Positions 26,054-34,979 of a stretch of 64,000 bases of DNA are shown piece after piece. Below the pieces are notes generated by a model that worked only from the letters and a program-made list of their open reading frames with translations, was not told the DNA's origin and did no database searches. Made by a program: the position numbers and the translations under genes. The DNA is from an uncultured Mediterraneibacter sp. GTDB lineage: Bacteria > Bacillota > Clostridia > Lachnospirales > Lachnospiraceae. The stretch covers positions 11,978-75,977 of the forward strand of contig CAKRDD010000017.1 of NCBI GenBank assembly GCA_934309345.1. The letters run 5' to 3'. Each line of letters opens with the position of its first letter. The stretch's first letter is position 1.

Positions 26054-27142
26054 ATGGCTGTTTACAAGGACAAAAAACGTGGAACCTGGTATACCTCTTT
26101 TCCATATGTGGATTGGACTGGGAAACGTTGTCGGAAACTAAAACGTGGATTTTTGACGAAAAAAGAGGCTCAGAATTGGGAAAATCATTTCAAGCTTCAA
26201 AAGGCAAATAGTCTAGATATGACATTTGATGATTTTTTCGGAATCTATGAAGCCGATGTAAAACCAAAAATCCGATACAATACCTGGTGTACAAAAGAGC
26301 ATATCATAAAAACAAAGATACTTCCGTATTTCAAAGACTTGAGTATGCGAGATATTACACCGAGAGATATCATCAAATGGCAAAACATAATGAGAGAATC
26401 CATCAACAATAAAGGCAAAGAATATACGGGGACATATTTAAAAACTGTACAAGCACAACTTTCGAGTATTTTTAATCATGCTGTACGTTTTTATGAACTT
26501 CCGACTAATCCGGTAAGAGTTGCAGGTCCAATGGGACAGAATGAATCAGATGAAATGAAATTCTGGACAAAGGAAGAGTATATGAAGTTTATCCCAACTA
26601 TGGCGAATAAGCCATATTCTTATATGGTATTTGAACTTTTATATTGGTGTGGGATCCGTCTGGGTGAACTTAGGGCACTTACACCTGCTGACTTTGACTT
26701 TGAGACAAATATGCTTTCTATTACAAAGTCATATCAGAGAATAAAAGGCGAAGATATTATTACGAAGCCGAAAACAAAGAGAAGTATTCGTAAAGTTATA
26801 ATGCCGGAAACGGTTGCAAATGAAATGAAGGATTTTATTAATAGTATCTATGGAATAACACCAGACGATAGACTTTTTCCAATTTCCAAATCCTATTTAC
26901 ATCATGAAATGGATAGGGGTGTAAAGGAAAGTGGTGTAAAACGAATCAGAGTTCATGATCTTAGACATTCACATGTTTCACTACTTATCAATATGGGATT
27001 TTCAGCTGTTGCGATTGCTAACAGAGTAGGTCATGAGTCTGAGAAGATTACATATAAATACGCTCATTTGTTTCCAAGCATACAGGGGGAAATGGCAGAG
27101 GCTCTTGAAGAAGAATGGAGGGAAGGTTTTTATGTCGGCTAA
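26054..27142 (+). CDS. int: Tyrosine site-specific integrase
   Basis: 362 residues with AGGAGG before the ATG. An N-terminal AP2-like arm-binding domain (WYTSFPYVDWTGKRCRKLKRG) precedes a SAM-like core-binding domain (about 55-160) and the catalytic domain. The catalytic set is visible: Arg in LLYWCGIRLGELRAL, Lys near KPKTKRSIRK, HDLRHSHVSLL, GHESEKITYKYAHLF with the late His and the nucleophile Tyr. It integrates and excises the element, presumably at the guaA 3' end. It overlaps the next gene by 11 bases. Confidence 0.93.
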   Translation: MAVYKDKKRGTWYTSFPYVDWTGKRCRKLKRGFLTKKEAQNWENHFKLQKANSLDMTFDDFFGIYEADVKPKIRYNTWCTKEHIIKTKILPYFKDLSMRDITPRDIIKWQNIMRESINNKGKEYTGTYLKTVQAQLSSIFNHAVRFYELPTNPVRVAGPMGQNESDEMKFWTKEEYMKFIPTMANKPYSYMVFELLYWCGIRLGELRALTPADFDFETNMLSITKSYQRIKGEDIITKPKTKRSIRKVIMPETVANEMKDFINSIYGITPDDRLFPISKSYLHHEMDRGVKESGVKRIRVHDLRHSHVSLLINMGFSAVAIANRVGHESEKITYKYAHLFPSIQGEMAEALEEEWREGFYVG

Positions 27143-27524
27143 AAGATATGATAGCAAAAATCGGTGGAGAAATAAATCAATAGCGTTTCGAGGATCACCA
27201 GAAGAGGCAGCAGAATTGGATAAGAGATGGAGATTATGTGGATATTCAAGTAAGCAGGACTACTTGCTTGATAGTGTTTTACATCAGCAAGTAATTGCAA
27301 AAGGAAATCCAATGATGCTTGTAGCATTTAGAGATGAACTTAAAGAAATATTGAATCAGCTTCTTCGAATTCAGAATGCTTCAGAAATGGATGAAGAATT
27401 ATTAACACCAATACGAACAATGTTGGAGATTCTTGAAGCATTTAAGGAAAATGAAGAGAAAGAAGAACAAAAAGAAGAAAATAAGTTCTTGCAAAAGAAA
27501 GTATATCGGGGAATCGAAAAGTAG
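27132..27524 (+). CDS. Small RHH/MobC-like protein of the element
   Basis: 130 residues; the ATG at 27132 follows GGAGGGAAGG and overlaps the integrase end. The segment KSIAFRGSPEEAAELDKRW with CGYSSKQDYLLDSVLHQQV resembles the ribbon-helix-helix part of MobC-like relaxosome or CopG-type proteins. The C-terminal third is a Glu/Lys-rich coiled segment. Role in mobilisation or regulation inferred only. Confidence 0.5.
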   Translation: MSAKRYDSKNRWRNKSIAFRGSPEEAAELDKRWRLCGYSSKQDYLLDSVLHQQVIAKGNPMMLVAFRDELKEILNQLLRIQNASEMDEELLTPIRTMLEILEAFKENEEKEEQKEENKFLQKKVYRGIEK

Positions 27525-27541
27525 AAAAGGAGTGTTTCAGT

Positions 27542-28000
27542 ATGAGTAATACAGCGATAGGAGCAAAAAAGAACGAACTCATTTTTAAAAACGGAAGTCA
27601 TAGAAAATTTTATGAGAAATGGTTACCGAAATGTCGGCATCAAGATGTATACCATAAAGCATTAATTTATTGTCTTGGATTGAACGAAGATACGAGAAAT
27701 CATATTAGCGAGATTTATAATTTTGAAAGCGGATATGTACAGACGGAGTGTCTGCAGGAAGGCTGGATTACAAGTGGGGCTGTAAAAGTGATAAGAATGG
27801 CATTCAACTTATATTGTAATGGAACTCCAAGTGTTAATGATTATAAGAAACAGGAAGATCAGTTACAGGAATGTAGTCAATATACAGTTGAAGAATTATT
27901 TTGCAGTGGATATGCAAGATATTTTTGGGAGGCAATAAAACTCAGATATCCGGAGTATTGTTTTTATATTGATCTGGAGGATTTGTATGATAAAGCTTAG
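27542..28000 (+). CDS. DUF6075-like hypothetical protein
   Basis: 152 residues with AAAAGGAG upstream of the ATG. The pattern KNGSHRKFYEKWL, DVYHKALIYCLGL, TRNHISEIYNFE and a later AFNLYCNG matches small proteins common in Firmicute mobile elements (DUF6075-type). No known activity. It overlaps the following small gene by 14 bases, so they are translated together. Confidence 0.5.
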   Translation: MSNTAIGAKKNELIFKNGSHRKFYEKWLPKCRHQDVYHKALIYCLGLNEDTRNHISEIYNFESGYVQTECLQEGWITSGAVKVIRMAFNLYCNGTPSVNDYKKQEDQLQECSQYTVEELFCSGYARYFWEAIKLRYPEYCFYIDLEDLYDKA

Positions 28001-28172
28001 GGTACAAGGAACAAAACATAATATTCATCAGTTTTATAAGACGATAGCAAAATGTCCGGAAATAAAAATTATGCAGGTATCAGAAATTTATTCTAATAAA
28101 GGTACAAATAGATATTTTAGATGGTATGCAGATATTCAAATCATAGAATCAAAGGAGAACGAAAATGAGTAA
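27987..28172 (+). CDS. Small hypothetical protein (61 residues)
   Basis: The ATG at 27987 has GGAGG 6 bases before it and lies inside the end of the preceding gene. The product starts MIKLRVQGTKHNIHQFYKTI and is predicted to be a small alpha/beta fold similar to short YvzF/DUF3970-type proteins. Its stop overlaps the parA start. Function unknown. Confidence 0.45.
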   Translation: MIKLRVQGTKHNIHQFYKTIAKCPEIKIMQVSEIYSNKGTNRYFRWYADIQIIESKENENE

Positions 28173-28947
28173 AGTTATTATATGCGGAAACCAGAAAGGC
28201 GGAGTTGCCAAGACCACTACAGTAGTGAATTTAGGGATTGGACTTGCCCGTAAAGGAAAAAAAGTATTGGTGATTGATAACGATCCACAGGGATCCCTTA
28301 CAGAAGCACTTGGATATCAAGAGCCAGACAGACTGGAAATAACATTGGCGCAAGTGATGGATTGGGTATTAAATGAAGAGAAATTCGATTTAAATGCAGG
28401 AATACTTCATCACGCGGAAGGTGTGGACTTAATGCCAGCGAATATTGAATTGTCTGGTGTGGAAACATCACTTGTAGGGATCATGAGTAGTGAGACAGTA
28501 TTAAAGGAATATATAGAAATGATTGATGATCGATATGATTATATTATTGTAGACTGTTCTCCAAACTTAGGACAACTTACATTAAATGCGCTTGTAGCGG
28601 CAGATGAAATTATTATTCCAGTGCAAGCTGCGTATCTTTCAATTAAAGGACTTGAACAGCTTCTTAAGACAATCAGCAGGGTAAAAAGAAAGATGAATCC
28701 AAAACTTCATATTATGGGGATTCTTCTTACGATGGTAGATTACAGAACGAATTATGCAAATGAGATTACGGATGTCTTATACCAGGTATATGGAAATAGT
28801 ATTCATATCTTTGAAAATGTGATACCGATGTCGGTGCGTGCAGCAGAAACTCCTGCAGAAGGAATCAGTATTTATAAACATGATGCAAAAGGAAAGGTTG
28901 CACAAGCATATGAGACACTGACGCAGGAGGTGATTAATCGTGAGTAA
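28165..28947 (+). CDS. parA: ParA-family partition ATPase
   Basis: 260 residues, the size of Soj/type Ib ParA. The deviant Walker A is GNQKGGVAKTTTVVNLG, with signature lysine. Walker A' is VLVIDNDPQGSLT and Walker B is YDYIIVDCSPNLGQLT. It uses ATP-dependent DNA binding to move ParB-bound DNA. It starts inside the previous gene and overlaps parB by 8 bases. Having parAB and a replication initiator suggests the element has an extrachromosomal, plasmid-like phase. Confidence 0.93.
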   Translation: MSKVIICGNQKGGVAKTTTVVNLGIGLARKGKKVLVIDNDPQGSLTEALGYQEPDRLEITLAQVMDWVLNEEKFDLNAGILHHAEGVDLMPANIELSGVETSLVGIMSSETVLKEYIEMIDDRYDYIIVDCSPNLGQLTLNALVAADEIIIPVQAAYLSIKGLEQLLKTISRVKRKMNPKLHIMGILLTMVDYRTNYANEITDVLYQVYGNSIHIFENVIPMSVRAAETPAEGISIYKHDAKGKVAQAYETLTQEVINRE

Positions 28948-29836
28948 GAGAAATCTTGGATCTAAGATTAAACTATCTTCATATGATGATATGTTTGGAG
29001 TGAATGTGGCAGAAAATGAGAATGTCAATGTAGAAAATCAGATTAAGGATGTGGCTCTAAGTGAGCTTCATCCATTTAAGAATCATCCATTTAAAGTTAT
29101 CGATGATGAAAAAATGGATGAGATGGTGGAAAGCGTAAAGCAGTATGGTGTTTTAGTTCCAGCTATTGTAAGAGAGCGTGCAGAAGGTGGATATGAATTA
29201 ATATCTGGTCATAGAAGACATCATGCAGCAGCACTTGCCGGATTAGAAGAAATGCCTGTAATAGTAAAAAACTGTGATGATGATGAATCAACAGTAATCA
29301 TGGTAGATGCCAATATCCAACGAGAAGACATTTCTGTTAGTGAAAAAGCAAAGGCATATCGAATGAAATATGATGCAATGAAGCATCAGGGTGCATCAGG
29401 TGGAATTTCTTTAGCGGAAATGAGTGAATCGGCTGGAGAAAGCAGAAAAACAATACAGAGATTAATTTATCTATCCAATCTGACAGAAGAATTATTGGAA
29501 CTGATTGATAATAAAAAGATTGGTATTGCTCAGGGTGTAGATCTTGCTTTTATTCCAAAAGAAGAACAAAATGTGGTTTTTCGTGTAATGCAAAAGGCAG
29601 GTGTATATATTAACATGGAACAGTCGGCACGTATTAAGAATGCAGTAAAGGAAGGTCTTTTTAATGAGCAGTGGTTGTTAGAAATATTGAGTTACAAGAA
29701 GCCGCCAGTTCGCAAAGTAGTGTTCAATCAGAATAAGTTAGATTCTTATTTTGAACCGAATATGACGAATGAAGATATAGAGGGAGTTATTGTGAAGCTA
29801 TTAGAGGAATGGAAAATGAAAGGAGGGCAGGTATAG
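28940..29836 (+). CDS. parB: ParB-family partition protein
   Basis: 298 residues from GTG with AGGAGG upstream. The CTPase/ParB-N motifs are present: LHPFKNHPFKVIDDEKMDEMVESV, ISGHRRHHAAALAG and DANIQREDIS. The helix-turn-helix (SLAEMSESAGESRKTIQRLIYL) follows. Its binding site (parS) is not known; the 27-bp palindrome found at 30953, 35494 and 61492 is my candidate. It overlaps the replication gene start by one base. Confidence 0.92.
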   Translation: MSKRNLGSKIKLSSYDDMFGVNVAENENVNVENQIKDVALSELHPFKNHPFKVIDDEKMDEMVESVKQYGVLVPAIVRERAEGGYELISGHRRHHAAALAGLEEMPVIVKNCDDDESTVIMVDANIQREDISVSEKAKAYRMKYDAMKHQGASGGISLAEMSESAGESRKTIQRLIYLSNLTEELLELIDNKKIGIAQGVDLAFIPKEEQNVVFRVMQKAGVYINMEQSARIKNAVKEGLFNEQWLLEILSYKKPPVRKVVFNQNKLDSYFEPNMTNEDIEGVIVKLLEEWKMKGGQV

Positions 29837-30948
29837 TGGAGAAGTTAGAACTTGATTTTTATTATGGGAGAGAAGCAGAGCAGTTTACATTTTATAGACT
29901 TCCGAAAGCGCTTATCACAGATGAGCGCTTTAAGGAAATGACGAATAATGCAAAACTTCTTTATGGATTAATGCTTGATCGCATGTCTCTTTCGAAAAAA
30001 AGAGGATGGCTTGACGAAGAGAATAAAGTTTTTATCAAGTATTCTCTTAACAATATTGAAGAGGACTTAAATATCAGTCGAAAGACATCAGGCTCTCTTT
30101 TGAAGGAACTTGAAGCAATTGGTCTTATTGAAATGGTTCAGCAGACTGGAGTGGCAAATATTATTTATGTAAAGAATTTTGTGTCAGAAGAATGTCAAGA
30201 AGTGCATAAACTGGGAGATTCAAAGAACCAGTGTGAAAAGGAAACCAGTGTAAAATCTGAACTAGTAGAAAAAGGAAACCAGTGTAAAAATTCCACTAGT
30301 GAAAATATTACACTGGTAGAAAAAAGTGACCAGTGTAAAAATTCTACTAGTGTAAATATTGCACCAGTAGAAAAGAGAAACCAGTGTAAAAACGGGACTA
30401 GTGGAGCTTTTGAACCAGTGGAAAAACTACACCAGTGTAATTTTGATACCGGAACTAGGGTAAAAACTACACCGGTACCAGTGGAAAAATTACACCCGAG
30501 TAATATAGAAATAGAGAATAAAATGAATAATACTAATCCTATCAGTCAATCTTATCAGCGGTTTGATGGGAATAATATGATGGACGAAGTAGAAGCATAT
30601 ATGGCTTTGATCAGAGACAATATTGATTATGATATTATGATGCAGGATTATGAGTGGAGATATCGTGACATGTATGAAGAACTATATCAGATTATCTGTG
30701 ATGTAGTCTGTGTTCCTAGACAAGTAATTCGTATCGAGGGAGAAGATTATCCGTATAGTTTAGTGAAGAGCAAATTTTTGAAGTTGAATAAATCGCATTT
30801 GGAATATGTGATTAGCTGTATGGAAAGAAACACAACTAAGATTGCGAATATTAAAGCATATCTGATCACGGCATTATATAATGCTCCAAATACGATTACT
30901 CACTTTTATTCAGCCGAAGTTAATCATGATATGTATGGTATTGGCTAA
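29836..30948 (+). CDS. repA: Replication initiator protein (RepA_N-like)
   Basis: 370 residues from GTG with GGAGGG upstream, one base into the parB stop. Residues 1-115 form the replication-initiator N-terminal winged helix: FTFYRLPKALITDERF, LLYGLMLDRMSLS, EDLNISRKTSGSLLKELEAIGLI. A repeat region (about 135-215) has 17-residue units containing VEKxxQCKNxTS. The C-terminal 130 residues are a conserved host-associated type domain. In RepA_N replicons the origin usually lies inside the rep gene, which fits the repeats here. Confidence 0.85.
   Translation: MEKLELDFYYGREAEQFTFYRLPKALITDERFKEMTNNAKLLYGLMLDRMSLSKKRGWLDEENKVFIKYSLNNIEEDLNISRKTSGSLLKELEAIGLIEMVQQTGVANIIYVKNFVSEECQEVHKLGDSKNQCEKETSVKSELVEKGNQCKNSTSENITLVEKSDQCKNSTSVNIAPVEKRNQCKNGTSGAFEPVEKLHQCNFDTGTRVKTTPVPVEKLHPSNIEIENKMNNTNPISQSYQRFDGNNMMDEVEAYMALIRDNIDYDIMMQDYEWRYRDMYEELYQIICDVVCVPRQVIRIEGEDYPYSLVKSKFLKLNKSHLEYVISCMERNTTKIANIKAYLITALYNAPNTITHFYSAEVNHDMYGIG
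30245..30470 (+). repeat. 51-bp iteron-like repeats inside the replication gene
   Basis: CCAGTGTAA-containing units occur at 30279, 30330, 30381 and 30432, exactly 51 bp apart, with two further irregular copies of CCAGTGT at 30228 and 30245. ACTAGT- and GTAGAAAA-type boxes recur in step. The regular spacing, over coding sequence that keeps frame, suggests an in-gene origin or regulator-binding array. Confidence 0.7.
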
Positions 30949-30952
30949 GTGG

Positions 30953-30979
30953 AACTTTTGGTCAACTTGGCCAAAAGTT
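30953..30979. promoter_or_regulatory. 27-bp palindrome, copy 1 (candidate parS)
   Basis: AACTTTTGGTCAA, one central base, then TTGGCCAAAAGTT; a single arm mismatch. It begins 4 bases after the replication gene stop, next to parAB-rep. Two perfect copies occur at 35494 and 61492. Confidence 0.6.
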
Positions 30980-31097
30980 GATAGTCGATAGAATTGAAAA
31001 TAAAAGATACTATTATGTTAAATTGATCCGGTATAGGTTATAATATTGCATAGAAAGATTTATTAGAGATTCCATTTGAAGAAGGAAGGGCTAAAGT

Positions 31098-31514
31098 ATG
31101 GCAAAATATATTGTAGAGGAAAAGAAGAATTCAAAATACGAAAAGAATTATCAGATGCCAATGATCAATATACTCCCTGGAATTGTGTGGAGTGTTCCAC
31201 TACATCAGAAGCTGTTTCCAAATACAAATGGATGGGTTACAGTAGGTTTGTGTGTGTTATTTATTTTATTTTATATAATCCTTAGCTATATCCCTGTAAT
31301 AGCTGCGATCCCTGCTATTGCAGGAGGAATTATACTAACTGGACTATTTTGGGTTCCAGCAGATTATATTGGAAATGATGTTGCAAGAATAATTGTAAAA
31401 GTTTTGATCCTAGTTGTGTGTGGATTGGTGGAACTTGCAATCTTTGCAAATGCAACTGTTCCGTGGTTGGAAGGAAAAGAAGAAAATAAACCGAGAATTA
31501 GAATTGAAAAATAA
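31098..31514 (+). CDS. Small integral membrane protein of unknown function
   Basis: 138 residues; the ATG has AGGAAGGG upstream. A polar N-terminal 30 residues is followed by three or four hydrophobic helices (VGLCVLFILFYIILSYIPVI, AAIPAIAGGIILTGLF, VLILVVCGLVELAIF) and a charged tail. No recognised family. Proteins of this type occur among conjugation-module genes (TcpE/PrgI-like), but I cannot assign it. Confidence 0.6.
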   Translation: MAKYIVEEKKNSKYEKNYQMPMINILPGIVWSVPLHQKLFPNTNGWVTVGLCVLFILFYIILSYIPVIAAIPAIAGGIILTGLFWVPADYIGNDVARIIVKVLILVVCGLVELAIFANATVPWLEGKEENKPRIRIEK

Positions 31515-31993
31515 TGGTATCAATGCAAAGAGAGTTGGGTAAGCAGATCAGTTTATCCAGCTCTTTTTTGAAGTGGATAATAAGGTGATATGTCATAAAT
31601 GAAATATGTTTACTGTAGGAGTGGCTGTGCTAAGCTACTTCTTTTGCGGAAGGCTTTAATTTCTCAGATTAATTGTTAAGAGGTTGAAGCCTTTTTTGCC
31701 TTCGCAGCACAGGCACAGGTTCATGCAGTCAACATATGAGGATATTATTTGGAGCTGTTCACTAGTGCATGTTTGTATCGAGGATTAGAAAATCACCTTT
31801 ATGTCTGGAAGGGGGCATTTCTGCTCGGAATCTTGAAATGCCTGAATATTAAATATATAATATTAGTTGTATTGGATAGTTTCTATACCGAGAATTGACA
31901 CTAAGAGTGATTTGGCATCTCATCACTGTATATTCGCAAAATTTACAAGGTCTGTAATGAAACTAAATTAACAGACCGAAAAGAGGTATGAAT
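31515..31993. other. 479-bp gap: hairpins and debris
   Basis: A terminator-like stem (AAGGCTTTAA with TTGAAGCCTTTTTT, about 31650-31698) and a stem GGTCTGT/ACAGACC (31949-31978) right before the next gene are visible. Short frames in between (for example AFLLGILKCLNIKYIILV) look like coding debris without a start. Confidence 0.4.
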
Positions 31994-33163
31994 ATGAGCG
32001 AAATTGTAAGAATGGATAATGGGAAAGATAATGAGATAATGGAAATGATGAACGATGCATCGCTATGTCCGTTGTTAGAGGAAACAAAAGTTGGTGTTTC
32101 CAATTACACAAAATTACCAGTAACAAGATTGGCAGCTATGGGAACAGCGTTTCAACCATTGACAACTGCTGTGCAAACCGCAGTAACCGGAGCAGGTGGA
32201 AGTGGATTGTACTATGTTAATACAGCCGGAAAAACAATGTTTCAGATGAAGGAAACGGGCAATTTTATCGGTTCTCTAAAAACATCAGCAGGTTTGGTTG
32301 GCGGCGGACAGGCACAGATGATGCCGCTTGCTTTTGACCCGACAATGCTTTTTATGGCGGCTACACTTGCGAATATTGATAAAAAACTGGATTCTATAAA
32401 AGAAATGCAGCAGGAAATGATGGATTTTCTTGTTCAGAAGGAAAAGGCTGAATTAAAAGGAAATCTTACATTTCTGTATGACGTGTTCAATAATTACAAG
32501 TATAACTGGAATAATAAAATGTACAAGAATAGCAATCACACAATGGTGCTTGCCATAAAAAAAGAAGCAGAAGCAAAGATAGTCTTTTACCGTGAACAGA
32601 TAATTGCCAAAGTAAATAAGAAATCTTTGATTCATAGTGATCAGACAGTAAACAAGCAGTTGCAGGCGGTACAAGACCAATTTAAAGATTACCAACTTGC
32701 GTTATATACACTTGCATTCTCCTCATTCCTAGATGTAATGCTTGTGGGAAATTATGACAAAGAGTATTTGTGCGGTATTTCAGAAAAATTGGATGATTAT
32801 TCGATGAAATACAGAGAATTTTATACGCAGTGCTATGAAGAAATATCTGGATATTCTTCTACTTCCATACAATCCTCTTTGCTGAAAGGATTATCGAAGA
32901 CAACGAAAGCAGTCGGCAAGATTGTAGAGCGGATACCAGTTGTTGGAGATACGCAAGCGGATGAAACGCTCATTGCAGCAGGGGAAAAGCTTGGTGACAT
33001 AGGAACAGAAAAAATCCGCAAACAGATGAGGCAGTTGATTGAACGACAGAGTAACTTTGTCCGTCCGTTTATTGACAATATTGATACTGTAAATCGATTG
33101 AATAATAATCCGGTACAGTTATTAGTAGACAAGGACAATCTTTATATTGCAACGATAGCATAA
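31994..33163 (+). CDS. Unknown 389-residue protein upstream of Y-family polymerase
   Basis: The ATG at 31994 is chosen because AGAGGT lies 6 bases before it; the ATG at 31988 is too close. A Gly/Ala-rich, partly hydrophobic stretch (about 60-125) is followed by alpha-helical, charged sequence (IDKKLDSIKEMQQEMMDFLVQKEKAELKG) with coiled-coil character. No catalytic motif or known family is recognised. It is 33 bases upstream of the polymerase gene, so it may belong to the same damage-response unit. Confidence 0.6.
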   Translation: MSEIVRMDNGKDNEIMEMMNDASLCPLLEETKVGVSNYTKLPVTRLAAMGTAFQPLTTAVQTAVTGAGGSGLYYVNTAGKTMFQMKETGNFIGSLKTSAGLVGGGQAQMMPLAFDPTMLFMAATLANIDKKLDSIKEMQQEMMDFLVQKEKAELKGNLTFLYDVFNNYKYNWNNKMYKNSNHTMVLAIKKEAEAKIVFYREQIIAKVNKKSLIHSDQTVNKQLQAVQDQFKDYQLALYTLAFSSFLDVMLVGNYDKEYLCGISEKLDDYSMKYREFYTQCYEEISGYSSTSIQSSLLKGLSKTTKAVGKIVERIPVVGDTQADETLIAAGEKLGDIGTEKIRKQMRQLIERQSNFVRPFIDNIDTVNRLNNNPVQLLVDKDNLYIATIA

Positions 33164-33196
33164 TTTGGTCAAAGGAATTTTAGAAGGGAGCATAGA

Positions 33197-34726
33197 ATGA
33201 TGACAAAGCAAAAGACCTACATCGCAATCGATCTCAAATCATTCTATGCTTCTGTAGAGTGTAAAGAGCGAAATCGTGATCCTTTAACGACAAATCTTGT
33301 GGTGGCTGATAAAAGCAGGACGGAGAAAACGATATGTCTTGCGGTATCTCCGTCATTAAAAAGTTATGGGATACCTGGCAGACCGCGTTTGTTTGAAGTT
33401 GTGCAAAAGGTAAAAGAAGTTAATAACAGCCGCAGGTGGAAAGCACCGAATCGAATATTTATGGGTTCATCCGATGACAGTACGGAATTAAATACGAATC
33501 CAGCATTAGAGATTGATTATATCGTTGCACCACCTCGTATGGCATATTACCTGGAGTATAGTACAAAAATTTATAGTGTATATCTGAAATATATTGCTCC
33601 GGAAGATATTTTCTCATACTCGATTGATGAAGTATTCATAGATGCAACAGATTATCTGAACACTTATCAGATGTCTGCAAGGGAACTAGCCATGACGATG
33701 ATACAGGATGTTTTGAAAACAACAGGAATTACAGCAACAGCCGGAATCGGCACAAATATGTATTTGTGTAAGATTGCGATGGATATCGTGGCAAAGCATA
33801 TTGAGCCGGATGAGAATGGTGTGCGGATTGCCGAACTGGATGAAATGTCATATCGCAGACAGTTATGGAGTCACAGACCGCTTACAGACTTTTGGAGAGT
33901 AGGCAAAGGATATGCAAGGAAGTTGGAAGAACACGGACTTTTTACGATGGGAGATATTGCAAGGTGTTCTATTGGAAAATCAAATGAACTGCATAACGAA
34001 GAACTTCTTTATAAGTTGTTTGGAATCAATGCAGAATTATTGATAGATCATGCCTGGGGATATGAGCCATGTACTATGGAGCAGATTAAAGCCTACAAGC
34101 CAGAAACTAACAGTGTAAGCTCTGGGCAGGTACTTCATTGTCCGTATGATTTTGATAAGGCAAAGCTGGTTGTAAAAGAAATGACCGACCTTATGGTGCT
34201 GGATCTAGTCGATAAGAGACTGGTTACGGATCAGATTGTATTGACTATAGGGTATGATATAGAAAATCTGACAGATCCAAATAGAAGTGGGAAATATAAT
34301 GGTGATGTCACGATTGATAGATATGGAAGAAAAATTCCGAAACATGCTCACGGAACAACGAACCTGAAAAGACAGACATCGTCAACAATGCTGATAACTG
34401 ATGCTGTGATGGAGCTGTATGACAGAATTGTAGATAAAAATCTACTCATCAGAAGAATTAATATCACAGCGAATAGGCTAGTAGACGAGAGTCATGCAAA
34501 GAAAGAAGAAAAGTATGAGCAACTCGACCTTTTTACAGATTATAAGGCAAAAGAGCAGGAGCGAGCTGTAGAAGAAGCAGTTTTAGAACGTGAAAGACGT
34601 ATGCAACAAACAATGCTTACGATAAAAAAGAAGTTTGGGAAGAATGCCATCTTGAAAGGAATGAATCTTCAGGAGGGGGCGACAGCCAAAGACCGTAATG
34701 AACAGATAGGTGGACACAAGGCGTAA
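33197..34726 (+). CDS. Y-family DNA polymerase (UmuC/UvrX-like)
   Basis: 509 residues. The catalytic acids are in YIAIDLKSFYASVECKERN and FSYSIDEVFIDATDY, followed by the helix-hairpin-helix and little-finger regions. The C-terminal EQLDLF is a beta-clamp-binding motif. Such polymerases bypass DNA lesions and are common on plasmids and ICEs (UvrX, ImpB). A YolD-like gene lies downstream, the usual partner. Likely SOS-controlled; I did not find a clear LexA box upstream. Confidence 0.92.
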   Translation: MMTKQKTYIAIDLKSFYASVECKERNRDPLTTNLVVADKSRTEKTICLAVSPSLKSYGIPGRPRLFEVVQKVKEVNNSRRWKAPNRIFMGSSDDSTELNTNPALEIDYIVAPPRMAYYLEYSTKIYSVYLKYIAPEDIFSYSIDEVFIDATDYLNTYQMSARELAMTMIQDVLKTTGITATAGIGTNMYLCKIAMDIVAKHIEPDENGVRIAELDEMSYRRQLWSHRPLTDFWRVGKGYARKLEEHGLFTMGDIARCSIGKSNELHNEELLYKLFGINAELLIDHAWGYEPCTMEQIKAYKPETNSVSSGQVLHCPYDFDKAKLVVKEMTDLMVLDLVDKRLVTDQIVLTIGYDIENLTDPNRSGKYNGDVTIDRYGRKIPKHAHGTTNLKRQTSSTMLITDAVMELYDRIVDKNLLIRRINITANRLVDESHAKKEEKYEQLDLFTDYKAKEQERAVEEAVLERERRMQQTMLTIKKKFGKNAILKGMNLQEGATAKDRNEQIGGHKA

Positions 34727-34758
34727 AAAAATAAAGTATATAATTAAGGAAACAGGAT

Positions 34759-34968
34759 ATGAGATGGATATTTGAACTTTCGTGGCTATGGAAGTCAATA
34801 GGGATATTTCTTCTTATTGTTGCCATATGTGAGTGGTGTGCTGCTTTGATTTACAAAGGAATGAAGAAGCATTACGGAGTGAAAGCAGCAATATGCGTTG
34901 CTATCGTAGCAGTTATTCTATCTGCCATTTGCATTTTTATGCTCGCACAGACACCTATGCCACTGTAA
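34759..34968 (+). CDS. Small membrane protein between polymerase and YolD genes
   Basis: 69 residues with AAGGAAACAGG upstream. Two hydrophobic helices (IGIFLLIVAICEWCAALIY and AAICVAIVAVILSAICIFML) are separated by a basic loop KGMKKHYGVK. No family recognised. Eleven bases before the YolD-like gene, so probably co-transcribed. Confidence 0.55.
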   Translation: MRWIFELSWLWKSIGIFLLIVAICEWCAALIYKGMKKHYGVKAAICVAIVAVILSAICIFMLAQTPMPL

Positions 34969-34979
34969 GGGGGAAGATT

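Noticed and set aside
27542..28172. Idea that the two small genes before parA are an antitoxin-toxin pair
   Set aside because: The pattern fits DUF6075-like and small element proteins; no toxin motif is visible.
33140..33175. Extra copy of the 27-bp palindrome (TTTGGTCAAAGG near 33164)
   Set aside because: Only a half-site resemblance; no mirror arm.
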